Shown here one piece after another: positions 33,456-44,899 of a stretch of DNA of 64,000 bases. The stretch's first letter is position 1, and each line of letters begins with the position of its first letter. Location: NCBI GenBank assembly GCA_948567375.1, contig OX419757.1:67897836-67961835 (forward strand). The letters are read 5' to 3'. The position numbers and the translations under genes were made by a program. Source of the stretch: Lunularia cruciata (lineage: Eukaryota > Streptophyta > Marchantiopsida > Lunulariales > Lunulariaceae). The notes beneath the pieces were generated by a model. It was not told where the DNA came from, made no database searches, and saw nothing but the letters and a program-made list of their open reading frames with translations.

Positions 33456-33858
33456 GCAAGAGAGAAGAGCGGACTTTCTCCACTAAGTATCTCCAGTCGC
33501 CAGAATAATGTATGACTTAAGTCTTGAGTTAAGTGAACAGTTTGAGTTAAGTGACAAAATCTTTTCTCATAGATATGTTTACCTGACGACGGCAAACCCC
33601 ATTACCTATCCACACCAAATCATTGCAGGAAACTGGGGAGTCAATGGGATAGTCGTGCAAGAGAGAAGAGCGGACTTTCTCCCCTATGTATCTCCAGTCG
33701 CCAGAATAATGTATGACTTAAGTCTTGAGTTAAGGACAACAGTTTGAGTTAAGTCACAACATCTTTTCTCATAGATATGTTTACCTGACGACGGCAAACA
33801 CCATTACCTATCCACACCAAATCATTGCAGGAAACTGGGGAGTCAATGGGATAGTCGT
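33456..33858. repeat. 201-bp tandem duplication, nearly identical
   Basis: Units begin at 33456 and 33657, both with GCAAGAGAGAAGAGCGGACT, and differ at only a few bases plus a one-base indel. This is the youngest-looking duplication in the window. Each unit contains an internal AGTTTGAGTTAAGT/CTTGAGTTAAG pair. No coding function recognised. Confidence 0.92.
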
Positions 33859-34785
33859 GCCCTTATAGCCATAATCAATCATCACTCATCTTAGGGTTAT
33901 TAGCAGCACACAAACATGCGTCATGCTGGCTCCACAGCCAACCCAAAGAGGCCGACACTACTAGAACGAAATCATGGCAATACACCTTTTCACTTATTCT
34001 ACTTCTCTCCACGTTGTTCCCAAGTCTTCTCAAGATCTGCAGGGCTGATTTTGATTGAACTTACCTTTGTCTTATGCCAATCTATGTGGCATAGTATGTC
34101 CAAAGAGTTCTGTCCCTTACGTTGCAAGAGTCGGTAAAACTCCTGAGATGAAAGTCAGTCCACCATTTTAAATAGCTGCTACCTTCTTGTGGTGCGGATC
34201 ACACCACCTTTCATGCTCGGGGAAACCGCTAGGATCTACATATGGTTCTTCAGGTAAAGATCGGAAGTTCAGCTCTTTGCAAACTACTGTAGAGTGGTGC
34301 TGTCCGTATCATGAGTCGATGTCGTTCTTAGAAAATATCCTCGTCTGCTACTTTCTCCAACGAGTCCCTGGAGTTCGGAGTATTTCGGCGGTGCCGCTAT
34401 CCATATACTTAGATTCTTCGCCTTATTTTTAGAATCCCAGCAAGTTCAGTTTGGTCTAGGTCTACTTAGAGATCGCTAATGGGGTGTCTTGGCAGTTCCT
34501 CTAACATTATACGGCAAACGAGATTGAGGTACAGTGCAATGGGTTTCGAATTAGATTGAACCGTCTGTTTTATTCTCCAATGGTGCGGTGGACTAAACAC
34601 TTCCACGGATCTCAAGTCTCACACTTTTTTTATGTACCCCCACATTAGCCCCTTTCGCTTCTAAGATATCCGCTGAATTGGAGACCTTTCCTGGAGGAAC
34701 TCTCATCAAGGGTAGAAGCATCTCCTTCCTCCTTGATTCATGGTGTGTCTCCTGTGGATTGAGGATAAAATCCAGAAAGGTGCAA

Positions 34786-35274
34786 TCAGAATTCAGGAAG
34801 ACAGAAACTAGGTCTAAATCCTACTTGTGGATTGTCACTGAGATAGATCGGCAAGCAGAACTGACGTATCAACAGCTTCCTAACGAAAGTATGAACAACG
34901 AGGTCCCTAACTAGACGCTCCGGTATCTCTCCTTCTATAAAAGCACCAGCTCGTCCATTCTCTTCCAAAGCAAAAGGCAAGCAGGAAATCTTCTTGCCGC
35001 GGTCCTCAAGTCTGATTCCAGTTTCCACATTTATGTGGACTGCAATAGTGCAGCACGGTGTGCAGGGATCCACAGCAATACACAATCGCTGCAACTAAGG
35101 AAGCAAGGGCTCCAGGGACCTAAACTTCTCTCTCGTGGCTTCATTGGAAGCTAGATTAACAGAAGTTTCTTCATTTTCCCTTGCACTACTCCAATCTTCC
35201 ACAGATCTAAGACCCTCCTCTCTCTCCCTCCTTGGGCCCTGCTGACTTTGATTGTCGCTTTTATTGAAGTCCAT
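34786..35274 (-). pseudogene. possible broken open frame, function unknown
   Basis: A minus-strand ATG at 35272-35274 opens a polar 59-residue frame (MDFNKSDNQSQQGPRRER at the start) that ends at a TAG at 35095-35097. The same phase continues for another 101 codons with a different character (CIAVDPCTPCCTIAV, then GAFIEGEIPERLV). A single stop in about 160 codons is unusual here. It could be a recently broken gene, an exon plus unspliced sequence, or chance. The 31 bases before the second half look like a splice acceptor (CCTTAGTTGCAG) but leave too short an intron. No family recognised. Confidence 0.2.
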
Positions 35275-35702
35275 ATTGTAGTTGTTTCAGTCCTTGCTAA
35301 AAGGAGCTGAAACATCGTATACTTTAATCACACACCATACAAAGTCTTAGAAAGTAATTCTTATTTAAGCTGCGATCCCATTTTCATCCAGCCTCTTCTT
35401 CTCAGATAACAACTAAATGCCAGGACTAACAATTATTCATACAAGCTACTCCCCTCCACATCAATGAACGAACCTCTTCCAAATAATTGTCATCGAGTAT
35501 CATGCCCAACCCATTCTTAAGGTGGTCCTCTGCAATGACAAGTTCCCATAAACCCCCACCAAAACAACGACCTTGAGCACATATTTAGGAAGCATTTGTT
35601 CAGGCATTTAACAGTAGGCTGCCTCAAGGCTACTCAAATCATATCCAGCGGGCACTACATATGAAGAAAAGACCTCAACTACTGAATACTAATATGTATA
35701 TT

Positions 35703-35792
35703 GGGGCTTAGCCCCATGTTACCTTTTTTGTCTCTCCCTTGTACGGCTTGATGGGGTCTTCCCATCCTTCGTTTTCCTACGCGGTCGCCTTT
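35703..35792 (-). repeat. DR95 full-length copy 6
   Basis: The clearest complete copy. On the plus strand it begins with the palindrome GGGGCTTAGCCCC (35703-35715). It continues CATGTTACCTTTTTTGTCTC and GGCTTGATGGGGTCTTCCC, and ends TACGCGGTCGCCTTT. Confidence 0.85.
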
Positions 35793-38096
35793 CTTCTTCT
35801 CTAATATGTATATTAAGTACAAATTTAAACAGTTCATCGTGCACCTAATTTAAGAAATTGGAAAATTGTCTGTTGTGTTGAATGAGTCAGCCTCAGAGCT
35901 CGCATATTACTTATGTGCAATAGTAGAAATGCAAGACGGTACAGACGTTCATCATTTGGCCTCAATATCATCCCCGTACCCACTTTTTCCCTTCCCGATA
36001 GCAATAAACATGTCAGTATAATTACAATACTGTAGTATCTTTGACCCTGCACAAACAGGTCACCTAAACCAGAAATATTCTCCCAATCTTTATCTAAGGT
36101 AGCGTAGTCTTCCTTCAAAATCACCGTGCATGGAGGATCGGTTTGCATAAACCACATGTTCACCAAACTCTTAAAACTTGTGACAGATTTTTTATTTTCC
36201 CCAACAATCAACCTTGTCATCACTACACCAGAGATATTCGTCATCTCACCCTCGATTTCTCAGAATGATTAGGTATATCCATAGTTTGATGAGTAACATA
36301 AAGTAGCTAAGAATTAGAAAGGAAGATGAGTGATACAATTCCTAAAAATAAGCACGGAGGAAATGAGAGTTCGGATTGACTTCGCTCTTTACTACAATGA
36401 ATTCGGATATTAATAATGCCAAACTCAATCGTAGTGAGTTTTCATAATGACTTCTAAATTAAATCCTTCAAATACCGATGATAGTGAGTTTGGCGCAAAT
36501 CTTGCACTTTCATCCTGACTCCCGATACTTAACCCATATCTTTACTACCTCGATGCTCGAAGATTGAATGAAATGAAAAAAATTCACGCTGGTACTCTTC
36601 TGCAACTTGTCCTTCCCTACACACACACACAGTACAGTGTATGGTCCTGACTCTATCTACAAAACAAACAATTCACTGATCTCCAGTTCGTAGATTACGG
36701 GTTGTTCTCCATATCTCTGATGAAAGTTGTTAGATAGTTCTTACTTCAACCAGTGATATCGATTCTTAGAACTTATCGTACGAAAAGATTTCAGGACTAT
36801 AATTTTAGAATATCTGTAAGCTAACAAGTATCCTGATTGAGCCAGTGCCTCTGCCACGTATTAGTAGTAGACTTGAAGCTCTCCCCCACCTTGAAAATAT
36901 TGTTAATGATAATTTCAATGCCATTGCGTTATGTCTCCAGATATCGGGTTTGCTCAGAGATTATCGTCAGATAAAATGACAAGGAAAAGCTTAAAGTTTC
37001 TCTCTTCTTGCAAATTACGAGGTGTGAGGGTTCTAAACAGCGGTCCACTAAAGCTTCTGCAGGTTATGTCTGATCAGAAGACAAACATTTCTCTGATAAA
37101 AAGTTGTGCTTTGTACGAAATAATAAAGTACGGTACTGTAAGCAAGATGCTATTATTGGAATTGCTGATTGATTTCCTCTTGATTTTGTCCAGAATGAAA
37201 AGAACTGCGTGCGACGCATGTAAAACGTCTTAGAGCAAGCTTTAATTTACATTTACATTTACGTTTCTTATCCGTATAATAGTGCAAAGCGAACGAGTAA
37301 CCAAAACCTAGCAACTGTCGATTTGGCATCTTTCGTCCGCCGCGAATTGAGATTCGAGGCGATGTGAGAGACAAATTGTGTCCAGTACTATAGTAAATCA
37401 TGGATAAAACGTGTTATAAACTTATAGTTCAAGCAATGTACTTCCTTAAACAACTGTAGAGAAAAAGGGAGCTATTGTTGATAGAAGTTCAGCTGCAGGT
37501 CCTTTATTGATGAGAACCAGCAAGTAGATGAGTAATTCAGTCCAACAAAAAGATAACATAGATTTCATTTGTGTACTAAAGTCTCTGCGACTGACTCGAT
37601 TGATATGGAGTCAGTCCAAAAAGGTACCTTAGGCGAAATAAAAATCTGCTCATATTGATTTACAGCGAAAGACAAGTTTTACTGTATATCAGTAACATAA
37701 CCTTTTGTTGAATGGTTTCATTCTGCTTGATTGAACAATACCCGTACATAGTCCTCTGCCCTACTCTAAGTCTTAATGTCCGAAGCTCTCAAGAGTACTG
37801 TTAAATTTCAAAATTTTGAATCCATACGTACGTCCACATGCTGTTTCTTTCGATAACAACAATCTTTGGTGTAACTTGTAGACTTCATTAACTAAACCTA
37901 TGAAGTAGGATCTTTGCGATGTGACTTCATGTCCTTGATTTGGGAACTCGTCTAAATTGATTTGTTTATGGGACAAGAGCCACATATTATTCTCCTGCAT
38001 CCGGCTCCTCCTGCGATACTATTCTTGATAAGCTTTCAAAACTCCCTTTACTTCAAATGTTGTGTCATCATTTGAAATTTTAATATTCTTTTTTGA
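35793..38096. other. no gene recognised; (AC)n at 36619
   Basis: A 136-codon ATG-initiated minus-strand open frame lies at 35834-36244 with one hydrophobic stretch (YYSIVIILTCLLLSG), no recognised family, and near chance expectation for this window. An (AC) microsatellite lies at 36619-36632 and an octamer TACTGTAG at 36028-36035. Confidence 0.35.
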
Positions 38097-38195
38097 AAAG
38101 GCGACCGCGTAGGATAACAAGAGGGATGGGAAGACCCACCAGGTCGCATAAAACATAAAGGATAAAACATAGGACGTAAAATGGGGCTAAGTCCC
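38097..38195 (+). repeat. DR95 full-length copy 7
   Basis: Begins AAAAGGCGACCGCGTAGGAT, passes GGGATGGGAAGACCCACC and ends in GGGGCTAAGTCCC (38183-38195), a near-palindrome equal to the hairpin end of copy 6. The middle differs by AT-rich indels. Confidence 0.85.
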
Positions 38196-38887
38196 AATAG
38201 TACATTTGTAAGTAAAATATAACCCATTTCGACAGGAAAAAACTTTTATCAACAAGTAGATATCATAAAAAGAAGTTTGAGTAAAGTCATGATAAGGAAG
38301 TTATGTCGGCTTGTGAAAGACCGTAGGCCATTCAAGAAGTCCTTTAATTTAAATTCGTTTGAAAAGGAGTATATATACTGTAGATTAGCAGCGTTTAGTG
38401 CTAAAGGTGTCCGCTCTGCTTGGTTATTTCCTATCAGAACATAGCGCATGTGCCACTCCACTTGTGATACCATCCTTATGGAGCTCTCGAAAGTACCTTT
38501 AAATCCACTGCACTTAATTTCAATTGCAGATAAAGACTCATCAATTGGATAAAGAGAAGAAGTTTCAATCTATAGCTAAGATGTAGATTCCACAAGTTAA
38601 AACTCCGAACGACAGCTTTTGCCGAACGATCTAGAGAAAGCTGAAAGCGAACTCCAAGGCGAACTGGCAAACGCCTTTACCTTGAGTTATGAAGGTGCGT
38701 ATGCTGTAGACAAACAAAACTTAGTGTTTAAAGACCACCTCAACCTGGTTGGTTTCACGTCTGAACAGAATCCATGTGCCACCGTATATTATAAAAAATA
38801 GAGATTCCTCTCAATCAACTTTTCAGCATTTCAGCACCCTAAACTTGGAATTCGATTTACTGTATAGTCTTGGTAAAATAAGAAAAG

Positions 38888-38934
38888 AAGGCGACCGCGT
38901 AGAAAAAAGGAAGGATGGGAAGACCCCATCAAGC
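38888..38934 (+). repeat. DR95 partial copy 8
   Basis: AAGGCGACCGCGTAGAAAAA, then GGAAGGATGGGAAGACCCCA and TCAAGC. It is nearly identical to copy 5 and lies 690 bp from copy 7 in the same orientation. Confidence 0.8.
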
Positions 38935-40960
38935 CGCATAATAAGGTGCCAAGACTTCTACAATCTCTTAAAGAGATGCTCAAATCGGGACCGCAGCACC
39001 TACAGTATGTAACAAATACCGGGATTAGTCTCGACTGCTGTGCGGCCCAATTATGATACAGAGCAATTCAAGTAGATAACGGATATAAAAGACCCAGGTG
39101 CCTCTAGTATTCTTTCCTAGTATCAGACCTGTTGTATCAGCATTCCTTCCTAAGTTCTCAAAAGGTCCTTTAGTTCAATTTCTTCTCGTTCTATTCTAGA
39201 TCGACATACATTCGAGTTCAAATACACAAGTCCAAGTCAACTAAGGTGGAAACGTGCATAGACTTTGAAAACTAATTTAAAGATGGGAGCGGAAATCCAA
39301 ACGGGTATACCAAACTTAGATCCACAGTACTTTGATATCAAAGATCGAAGATATTACGACTCAACTACAATGTATGATTTTCCGGGCTTCAGTAATGAGT
39401 TAAGTACAGTGTATGAATTTCATCGATTAACCCATAGCGCTGAGAATTGGATGGTCCTCTACGTTGATACAATAAAGAGAAACGTACTGTAGAATAACAA
39501 TGTTAATCTTGTCAGTGACGCAATGTTACGACATATCCAATCCACTTGGTTGGATCACATCATAGTCCATGTGACATTCAATAGGTAAACATTCTTCAAC
39601 AAATTCGTAAGGCTCCTTTAATTTGAATTCCTGCGCATTCAAATGTGAGTGGCATATAAAGCTTCCGAAATTGAAACAATCGAGATTACAACACATAAAA
39701 TAAACTCCCATACATATGTACACATGGAATTGCAACGGGATATACTAAAGTTAGAGCTACAGTACGTATGTTGAATGATTTGTTGTCCTAGATATGTATA
39801 TTGAAGCGGGAACATCTGGGAGGCAAAGAAGTTGGCCTTTTAGATGATTGACTATGTATATTACTGTAGCGACATTCAAACTCTATGGAAACAAACAATA
39901 ATCCAAAACAGAAGTCTAAAGGCATAATTGTCTCTTTACTGTATTGAGAGGCGCCTTCGGTACGAAATGTCCTAAAGCGCAATTTCTTTGTATGGGAAAA
40001 TATTAAATTGCTAGGATGGAAGTTGTTGCTCAAGAAAGATTCTTTCTGCATAAGCAGAAAATATTCCTAGTTAAACAAAACTAAAATCATCGTGAAGGTG
40101 TCTGGAATGCGTTTTCGATGCATGTCATATTCCACAGGCACAGTTATGGATTGGAATGCATACTGACTGTGTGCTATAATACACAGGAAAGGTACATAAT
40201 GTACCAAGCGCTCAGTAAATTGATTCCTCCAAACACATGTAGAAGTTGAAGCAATTGTGTCTTCACAATACTGAGGAAATAAGTGTTCACATACAGTAGA
40301 AATTAAACATACCACTGCTTTTATACCACGTTATATATGCCTTACGTTGTACGTATATAGGTATATGGCAGGTTGTTTTGATAACAATTTCCATGAACCC
40401 GCGTACAGATCTCAAATATGGCATCTCGGACGCGCAACCTCTCTTAGACAATCTTACCTTTACGTCAAAACTTTGTGGTGCTTGCATGCAGTCCATAAAC
40501 TTCTTATGAGCATTCCTTAGAGGAACAATCCAAAAGATTAAAAAATTTGGAGCGCTAGAAGATTCTCTATAAGAGCGGACTATCTCATTCATCCAAGAGA
40601 TTAGTACATTATTACCCGCGAAAGAGCTGCACGAATAACATTAGCTCTCTGCTTACAGGTCAGGAGAACGTAAAATCGTCATTTGGCACTGATCATGGTC
40701 TGAGCTTCGCTCTTTCTAAAGCTTACAGCATAGTCTGCCTACACATGATGAGTAATGATGACACGATACAGATCGAGATTAGGAGATTGGGATGTCTTCT
40801 TCCTCCTGTGGTTAGACTCCAATAATAGGAACATGTTTGGCCATAAATGATCTTGCTTCCCTTTGGGGAGATTGCATTCAATTCGCACTAGTTCGTGCGT
40901 CCCCACTGTACCTCTTCTTTCGTCTGTTCGTGTCGCGTGCTGTAATACCCAGCACCTAAG
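38935..40960. other. no gene recognised; octamer-dense segment
   Basis: Four TACTGTAG/CTACAGTA octamers lie between 39000 and 39869 (39000, 39485, 39757, 39862), the densest cluster in the window. No protein family recognised. Confidence 0.4.
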
Positions 40961-41170
40961 ATGGTCAAAACCCTCTTGTTAACTTATTTGTGTGTAACCT
41001 CAAGTCTCCTCACCACATTCCACTTGCTGCCCAGTGTGCAAGAGAATGAAAGCAGACACATCATCTCTATTATTCTTGAAGAACGGCGTGATCCTGTCCT
41101 GGAAGCTTATGTGCTCGCAATCGTCTGGAATCGACAAGGAAAGGTCGTTGTTGTCTCCCTCTTCAAGTGA
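40961..41170 (+). CDS. uncertain small open frame with signal-like N-terminus
   Basis: 69 codons from an ATG at 40961. The start MVKTLLLTYLCVTSSLLTTF resembles a signal peptide or membrane anchor. No known family. The opposite strand is also open over the same interval (41000-41182), so strand and reality are both uncertain. Confidence 0.15.
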   Translation: MVKTLLLTYLCVTSSLLTTFHLLPSVQENESRHIISIILEERRDPVLEAYVLAIVWNRQGKVVVVSLFK

Positions 41171-42277
41171 GAAAAGAAGCATGTTAACAACTTTCTGCAG
41201 TCTGCTTTTTGTGAATGCCCAGAGGATTCTTTGTGCAGTCTGTGCAATCTTATCAAAGAAATTCTGAATATGTTTCCCAGACGTTTGTTCCTGAACATTT
41301 GATTCGATTTGTCGAAGATCTTACTGTATTTAGTTTCGCATTAGATGTTGTCATCCGGTCCACTACATTTTCTTTGCCTTCAAATAGAGTCATGTGGGGT
41401 TTGAGACAACTTTTTGAATTTCAGGATTAAGTAACGACGCAGTAATGGGGTCCAAAGTCTAGCGACATTGCCACGAGTTGAACTCGCTGTCTGGGCTCTC
41501 TTCTATGCAGCCACTCAAGGCATGCCCATGATCTCTCAATCCACACCTGAAATTTGTCTTCAGTTTGAATCCTCTTCTGGGAGGAGCACGCACACTCTTT
41601 CTTTAGTCCAGGCAGACTATATATGTCAATGCATACTAAGCTTATGCTTATACATATTTCAAAATTTTGCTAAAATCATCTCTGAGCCTACAAACATGGA
41701 ATCAGGGAATCTTTTGCACCTCACGCAACGTCTATCTTCCAGTTGCCCACTTCTTTCTCGCTGATGGCATCCAATCCTGACGTAAACATGTGTAGTTTGG
41801 TCTCCCATGACTATTATCAACACCTTTGACACTCGTTTGAAAATAATATCCATAGAAGCTATGCTTATTCTAGCAGGTGCACAATATTCTGATCGTTAAG
41901 GTTCAAATCTTTTTTCAGTCATCGTGGACCAGGAAATTGTCCAACCGCGTCCGTCACGTGGCTACGATACAGAAAAGGATTCCTTCTGTATATGCACTTA
42001 CGCTTCACAAACAGGAGTCTCCCATAAACCAAACACGTAGTTTACTAGAAACAATACTCTCACAAACTTTGAATCCCGCCATTTTCTGTCGGCTCTTGCT
42101 ATTATCTACTGCATTGCAAAGCTCCGCAACTTCTCGGTGTGAGTTGGCCCATCTAATATGTTGCTTGCTTCCAAAGAAAGTCGCTTACCCATGCTTTTGG
42201 GAATGTGCTGCCCCAAGTTTTAAAGTTTTCCATCGGCACTTGCAATCGCCTTCTAAATTAAGGCAAGAAATATCTCC
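41171..42277. other. no gene recognised
   Basis: A 191-codon plus-strand frame (41877-42452) lacks an ATG at its start and runs into repeated sequence at its end. Without a recognised domain I leave it uncalled. Confidence 0.35.
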
Positions 42278-42470
42278 TGAATGGATATCAATTGACACAC
42301 ACATTAGAAGTCAAAAGGTAAGTTTAGTTCAGTTCAGTTCAGGTTATATTCGTGAATGGATATCAAGTGATACATATCTGGATCCCCCGTTCCTCAAACG
42401 GCTTCTGTCCTCATTTCTCTATGTCAGGAGTCAAAAGTTCAGCTTAGTTTAGTTCAGGTTATATTCAATT
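42278..42470. repeat. interrupted local duplication
   Basis: TGAATGGATATCAA at 42278 recurs at 42353. AGAAGTCAAAAGGTAAGTT near 42306 recurs as AGGAGTCAAAAGTTCAGCTT near 42425, each followed by AGTTCAGGTTATATTC. A segment of about 45 bp is inserted in the second copy. Confidence 0.65.
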
Positions 42471-43502
42471 TACTCTGTTTAAATGGAACTTCCACAAGGT
42501 TTGATGAGGAAGGATACTACAATGGCCATATTAACTACCACTTGCCATTCTTAATACAACACACCAAAGCTTGTCCTACTTGGGCCAAGCTTTCTAACAA
42601 GCTTGCGGTTTGAAAAGAATGGTGAAGTGAACAAATAAGGTCTGACACCAGACACCAGATTTTCCCGTAGTTGTGAACATTTCCTGATTGTATCTGTTAA
42701 ATATTAAAGGGCAATACAGTAACTGTAGATTAATGTTTCCATTGTATTGCATCGCAATTTCCGACTCTTAAGTTTGCTGAAAAAATGCAACTAAAATGTT
42801 TGTCTCTTTATTAGTTTGCGAGCTGATCCGCTTTTTACAGCCTACCCAGGGGAATTCAAGGTGCTGAGTTTGGGCTTATTCCTTGGCTCTTGCTAACTTG
42901 ACCCCCGAATTGAGAGATGAGACGTGGAAATATGAGGACCGAAAGTATGTCCTACCGAGATTTTGCTGACCAAGTTTAAATCTTCTAAAAGTTCAGGAGG
43001 ACAGAATTTTCCCACTCACAGTTATCATCAATCTTAGTCAAACATGCTTACTTTCGGTGGACAGCTTTAAGCTGACCTCTAAAATGCCTTCCATTTCTCT
43101 GGCTCCAAATCCTTCTTTGCGCATGTCAGTGGACCTCCAATTTGGCGACAGCCTGCCAAATGGGCTGGCTGGCTGTCAGGGAAGGAGAATGTGCATTTGT
43201 TAGCAGAGTTTGTCTAAATGTCTCATCATATTTCGCCTTTAATGAGAAACTTCCAAAATCCTCTACTCCTTCCTTTCCTCCCTTCTGATTCTCCTTCGAA
43301 TCTCCTTCACACTCGTACTTCAGATCTGTAACCGTCCACCTACAACCGTCCCCCATTACCGTTATCCATGCACTGACTGCAGTCCGCGGTCGTACCTTCG
43401 TTCCAAAACAAATCCTAGAAGTTCTAATACGACGGTCGCTAGAAGTTGATCATACTTTGTCTTAATGGACATAGAATAATTCACATCCCATTACCTTTAA
43501 AC
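42471..43502. other. no gene recognised
   Basis: Only short open frames; a small GACAGCC...GGCTGTC inverted pair lies near 43150-43180. Confidence 0.35.
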
Positions 43503-43538
43503 CTTCCCATCTTTCCTATTTTCTACGCGGTCGCTTTT
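43503..43538 (-). repeat. DR95 partial copy 9
   Basis: The plus strand reads CTTCCCATCTTTCCTATTTT and CTACGCGGTCGCTTTTA. It is paired with copy 10 in opposite orientation 55 bp away. Confidence 0.7.
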
Positions 43539-43592
43539 ATCCCCGTTACCCTCAACCATTTTGTCCTCGTTATAGGATAACAAATTAGCAGG

Positions 43593-43606
43593 AAAAGGTG
43601 ACCGCG
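43593..43606 (+). repeat. DR95 terminal fragment copy 10
   Basis: AAAAGGTGACCGCG, only the terminal 14 bases. It forms an inverted pair with copy 9. Confidence 0.45.
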
Positions 43607-44040
43607 ACAAACTAGCAGCATCATTATAATCGGAGACTTGCTTAATAAAGCACTGTCTTCGAGAGTTCGTACTTATGCTAAGTCTTATACGGATTGGAAA
43701 TCACCAGCTGACATCGATGTGCAACAACAACGACGTATATCGTCCAGACTACTGTAGTTTCCTGCCCTCCTGCCGCACAACTATATCGCGCACTATTTTC
43801 ATGAACTCGCGACCACATAGACAACGTCCCTCACAGTGGTGGTTGTATGTACACTTTCGTATTCCTTCACATGAATACAGTAAGAAATACGGCATAGGGA
43901 AACGGTAAACCCATTTCACTTTTTCGGTAAACTTTTCCATTATATAAAACCAACCAAATCCGACGGGTCGGTATAACAAGAACAGATCTAAAGAGTACAG
44001 AGTAAGGAACAACAATGAGTAACCACCAGTACTAAGTAAG
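43607..44040. other. no gene recognised
   Basis: Short frames only; an octamer TACTGTAG at 43750-43757. Confidence 0.35.
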
Positions 44041-44117
44041 CCTCCGGTCGGGGGCCCTTGCCCCAGCTGCCTGGTAGCGAGTGGTAGCCAAGGGGAAACT
44101 CGGGGGTGCTGCCCCGG
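44041..44117. other. two GC-rich hairpins
   Basis: GGGGC-CCTT-GCCCC near 44051-44064 and CGGGG-GTGCTG-CCCCG near 44101-44116, about 40 bp apart. They resemble the GGGGC...GCCCC hairpin at one end of DR95 and precede DR95 copy 11 by about 110 bp. Confidence 0.6.
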
Positions 44118-44227
44118 TTTTAGGTTTGTAGATATCGATATTTTGAATTGAAAGAGCTGAAGATTGTTGTATCAAACTAGAATTGAACTGCGTATTCTAT
44201 GTTTTCAATATCATCATTTTGAATTGA

Positions 44228-44272
44228 TCCCATCCTTCGTTTTTTCTCTACGCGGTCGCCTTCTTTCATTTT
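44228..44272 (-). repeat. DR95 partial copy 11
   Basis: The plus strand reads TCCCATCCTTCGTTTTTTCT, then CTACGCGGTCGCCTTCT. Close to the consensus. Confidence 0.75.
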
Positions 44273-44645
44273 GAATTGATCGAATTGGATAACATTTCTG
44301 TATATATAAAGAAGGCATGTATATCGATGAAATTAACAAATATTCACTTTCATCATAAGACAAATTTACAAAAGTGAAGGTAAAACTTTAAAACCACAAG
44401 TGATGCATTAAGTGATGGGATCTATTTCATGAAACACTAACCACCATCTCTTATCTAGCACGTTGGTTCTCCTTGTCACTTCTTGTTAGACCGAATCGTC
44501 AGATTTTGTTGGTGTTATACGGTGACACGCAAATTGACCTAAAAGAGGAGGTGGGTTTACCAATTCCCTATTGCATATATTGTGAATTTAGAATCTGTAT
44601 ATAGCAGCATATCCATATATATCCTGTATAATGTTATAGTTTATT

Positions 44646-44899
44646 AAGACTGCGTCTTAACTCCATCGTATTATTTTCTTTTCCTTTTTCCTTTTTCCTT
44701 TTTCCTTTTCAGTCTTTTTCTCTACTTATTCCTTACCTCTCTCCTTTCAGACGTGACCTCTTGAAGCCTAGATAGAAAACTAAGACTGCGTCTTAACTCC
44801 GTCATATTATTTCCTTTTCCTTTTCCCTTTTATGTCTTTTTCTCTACTTATTCCGTACCTCTCCTTTCGGACGTGACCTCTTGATGCCTGGATAGAGAC
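44646..44899. repeat. 136-bp tandem duplication with pyrimidine tract
   Basis: Units start at 44646 and 44782, both with AAGACTGCGTCTTAACTCC. They continue with a TTTTCC-rich tract, TTTTTCTCTACTTATTCC and GACGTGACCTCTTGA. AAGAC-TGC-GTCTT at each start is a 5-bp-stem palindrome. The first unit has extra CTTTTT iterations. Confidence 0.88.

Noticed and set aside
35834-36244. 136-codon ATG-initiated minus-strand frame with a hydrophobic stretch.
   Set aside because: Length is close to what chance gives in a 64-kb AT-rich window; no family or neighbouring gene structure supports it.
36834-36855. TGATTGAGCCAGTGCC resembles the start of miR171.
   Set aside because: An extra base breaks the match, the 3' half differs, and no complementary arm for a precursor hairpin is visible nearby.
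42300-42360. Repeated AGTTC pentamers as a satellite.
   Set aside because: Only three consecutive units; better explained as part of the local duplication.
41877-42452. 191-codon plus-strand open frame.
   Set aside because: No ATG at its start, no recognised domain, and its end runs through a local duplication.
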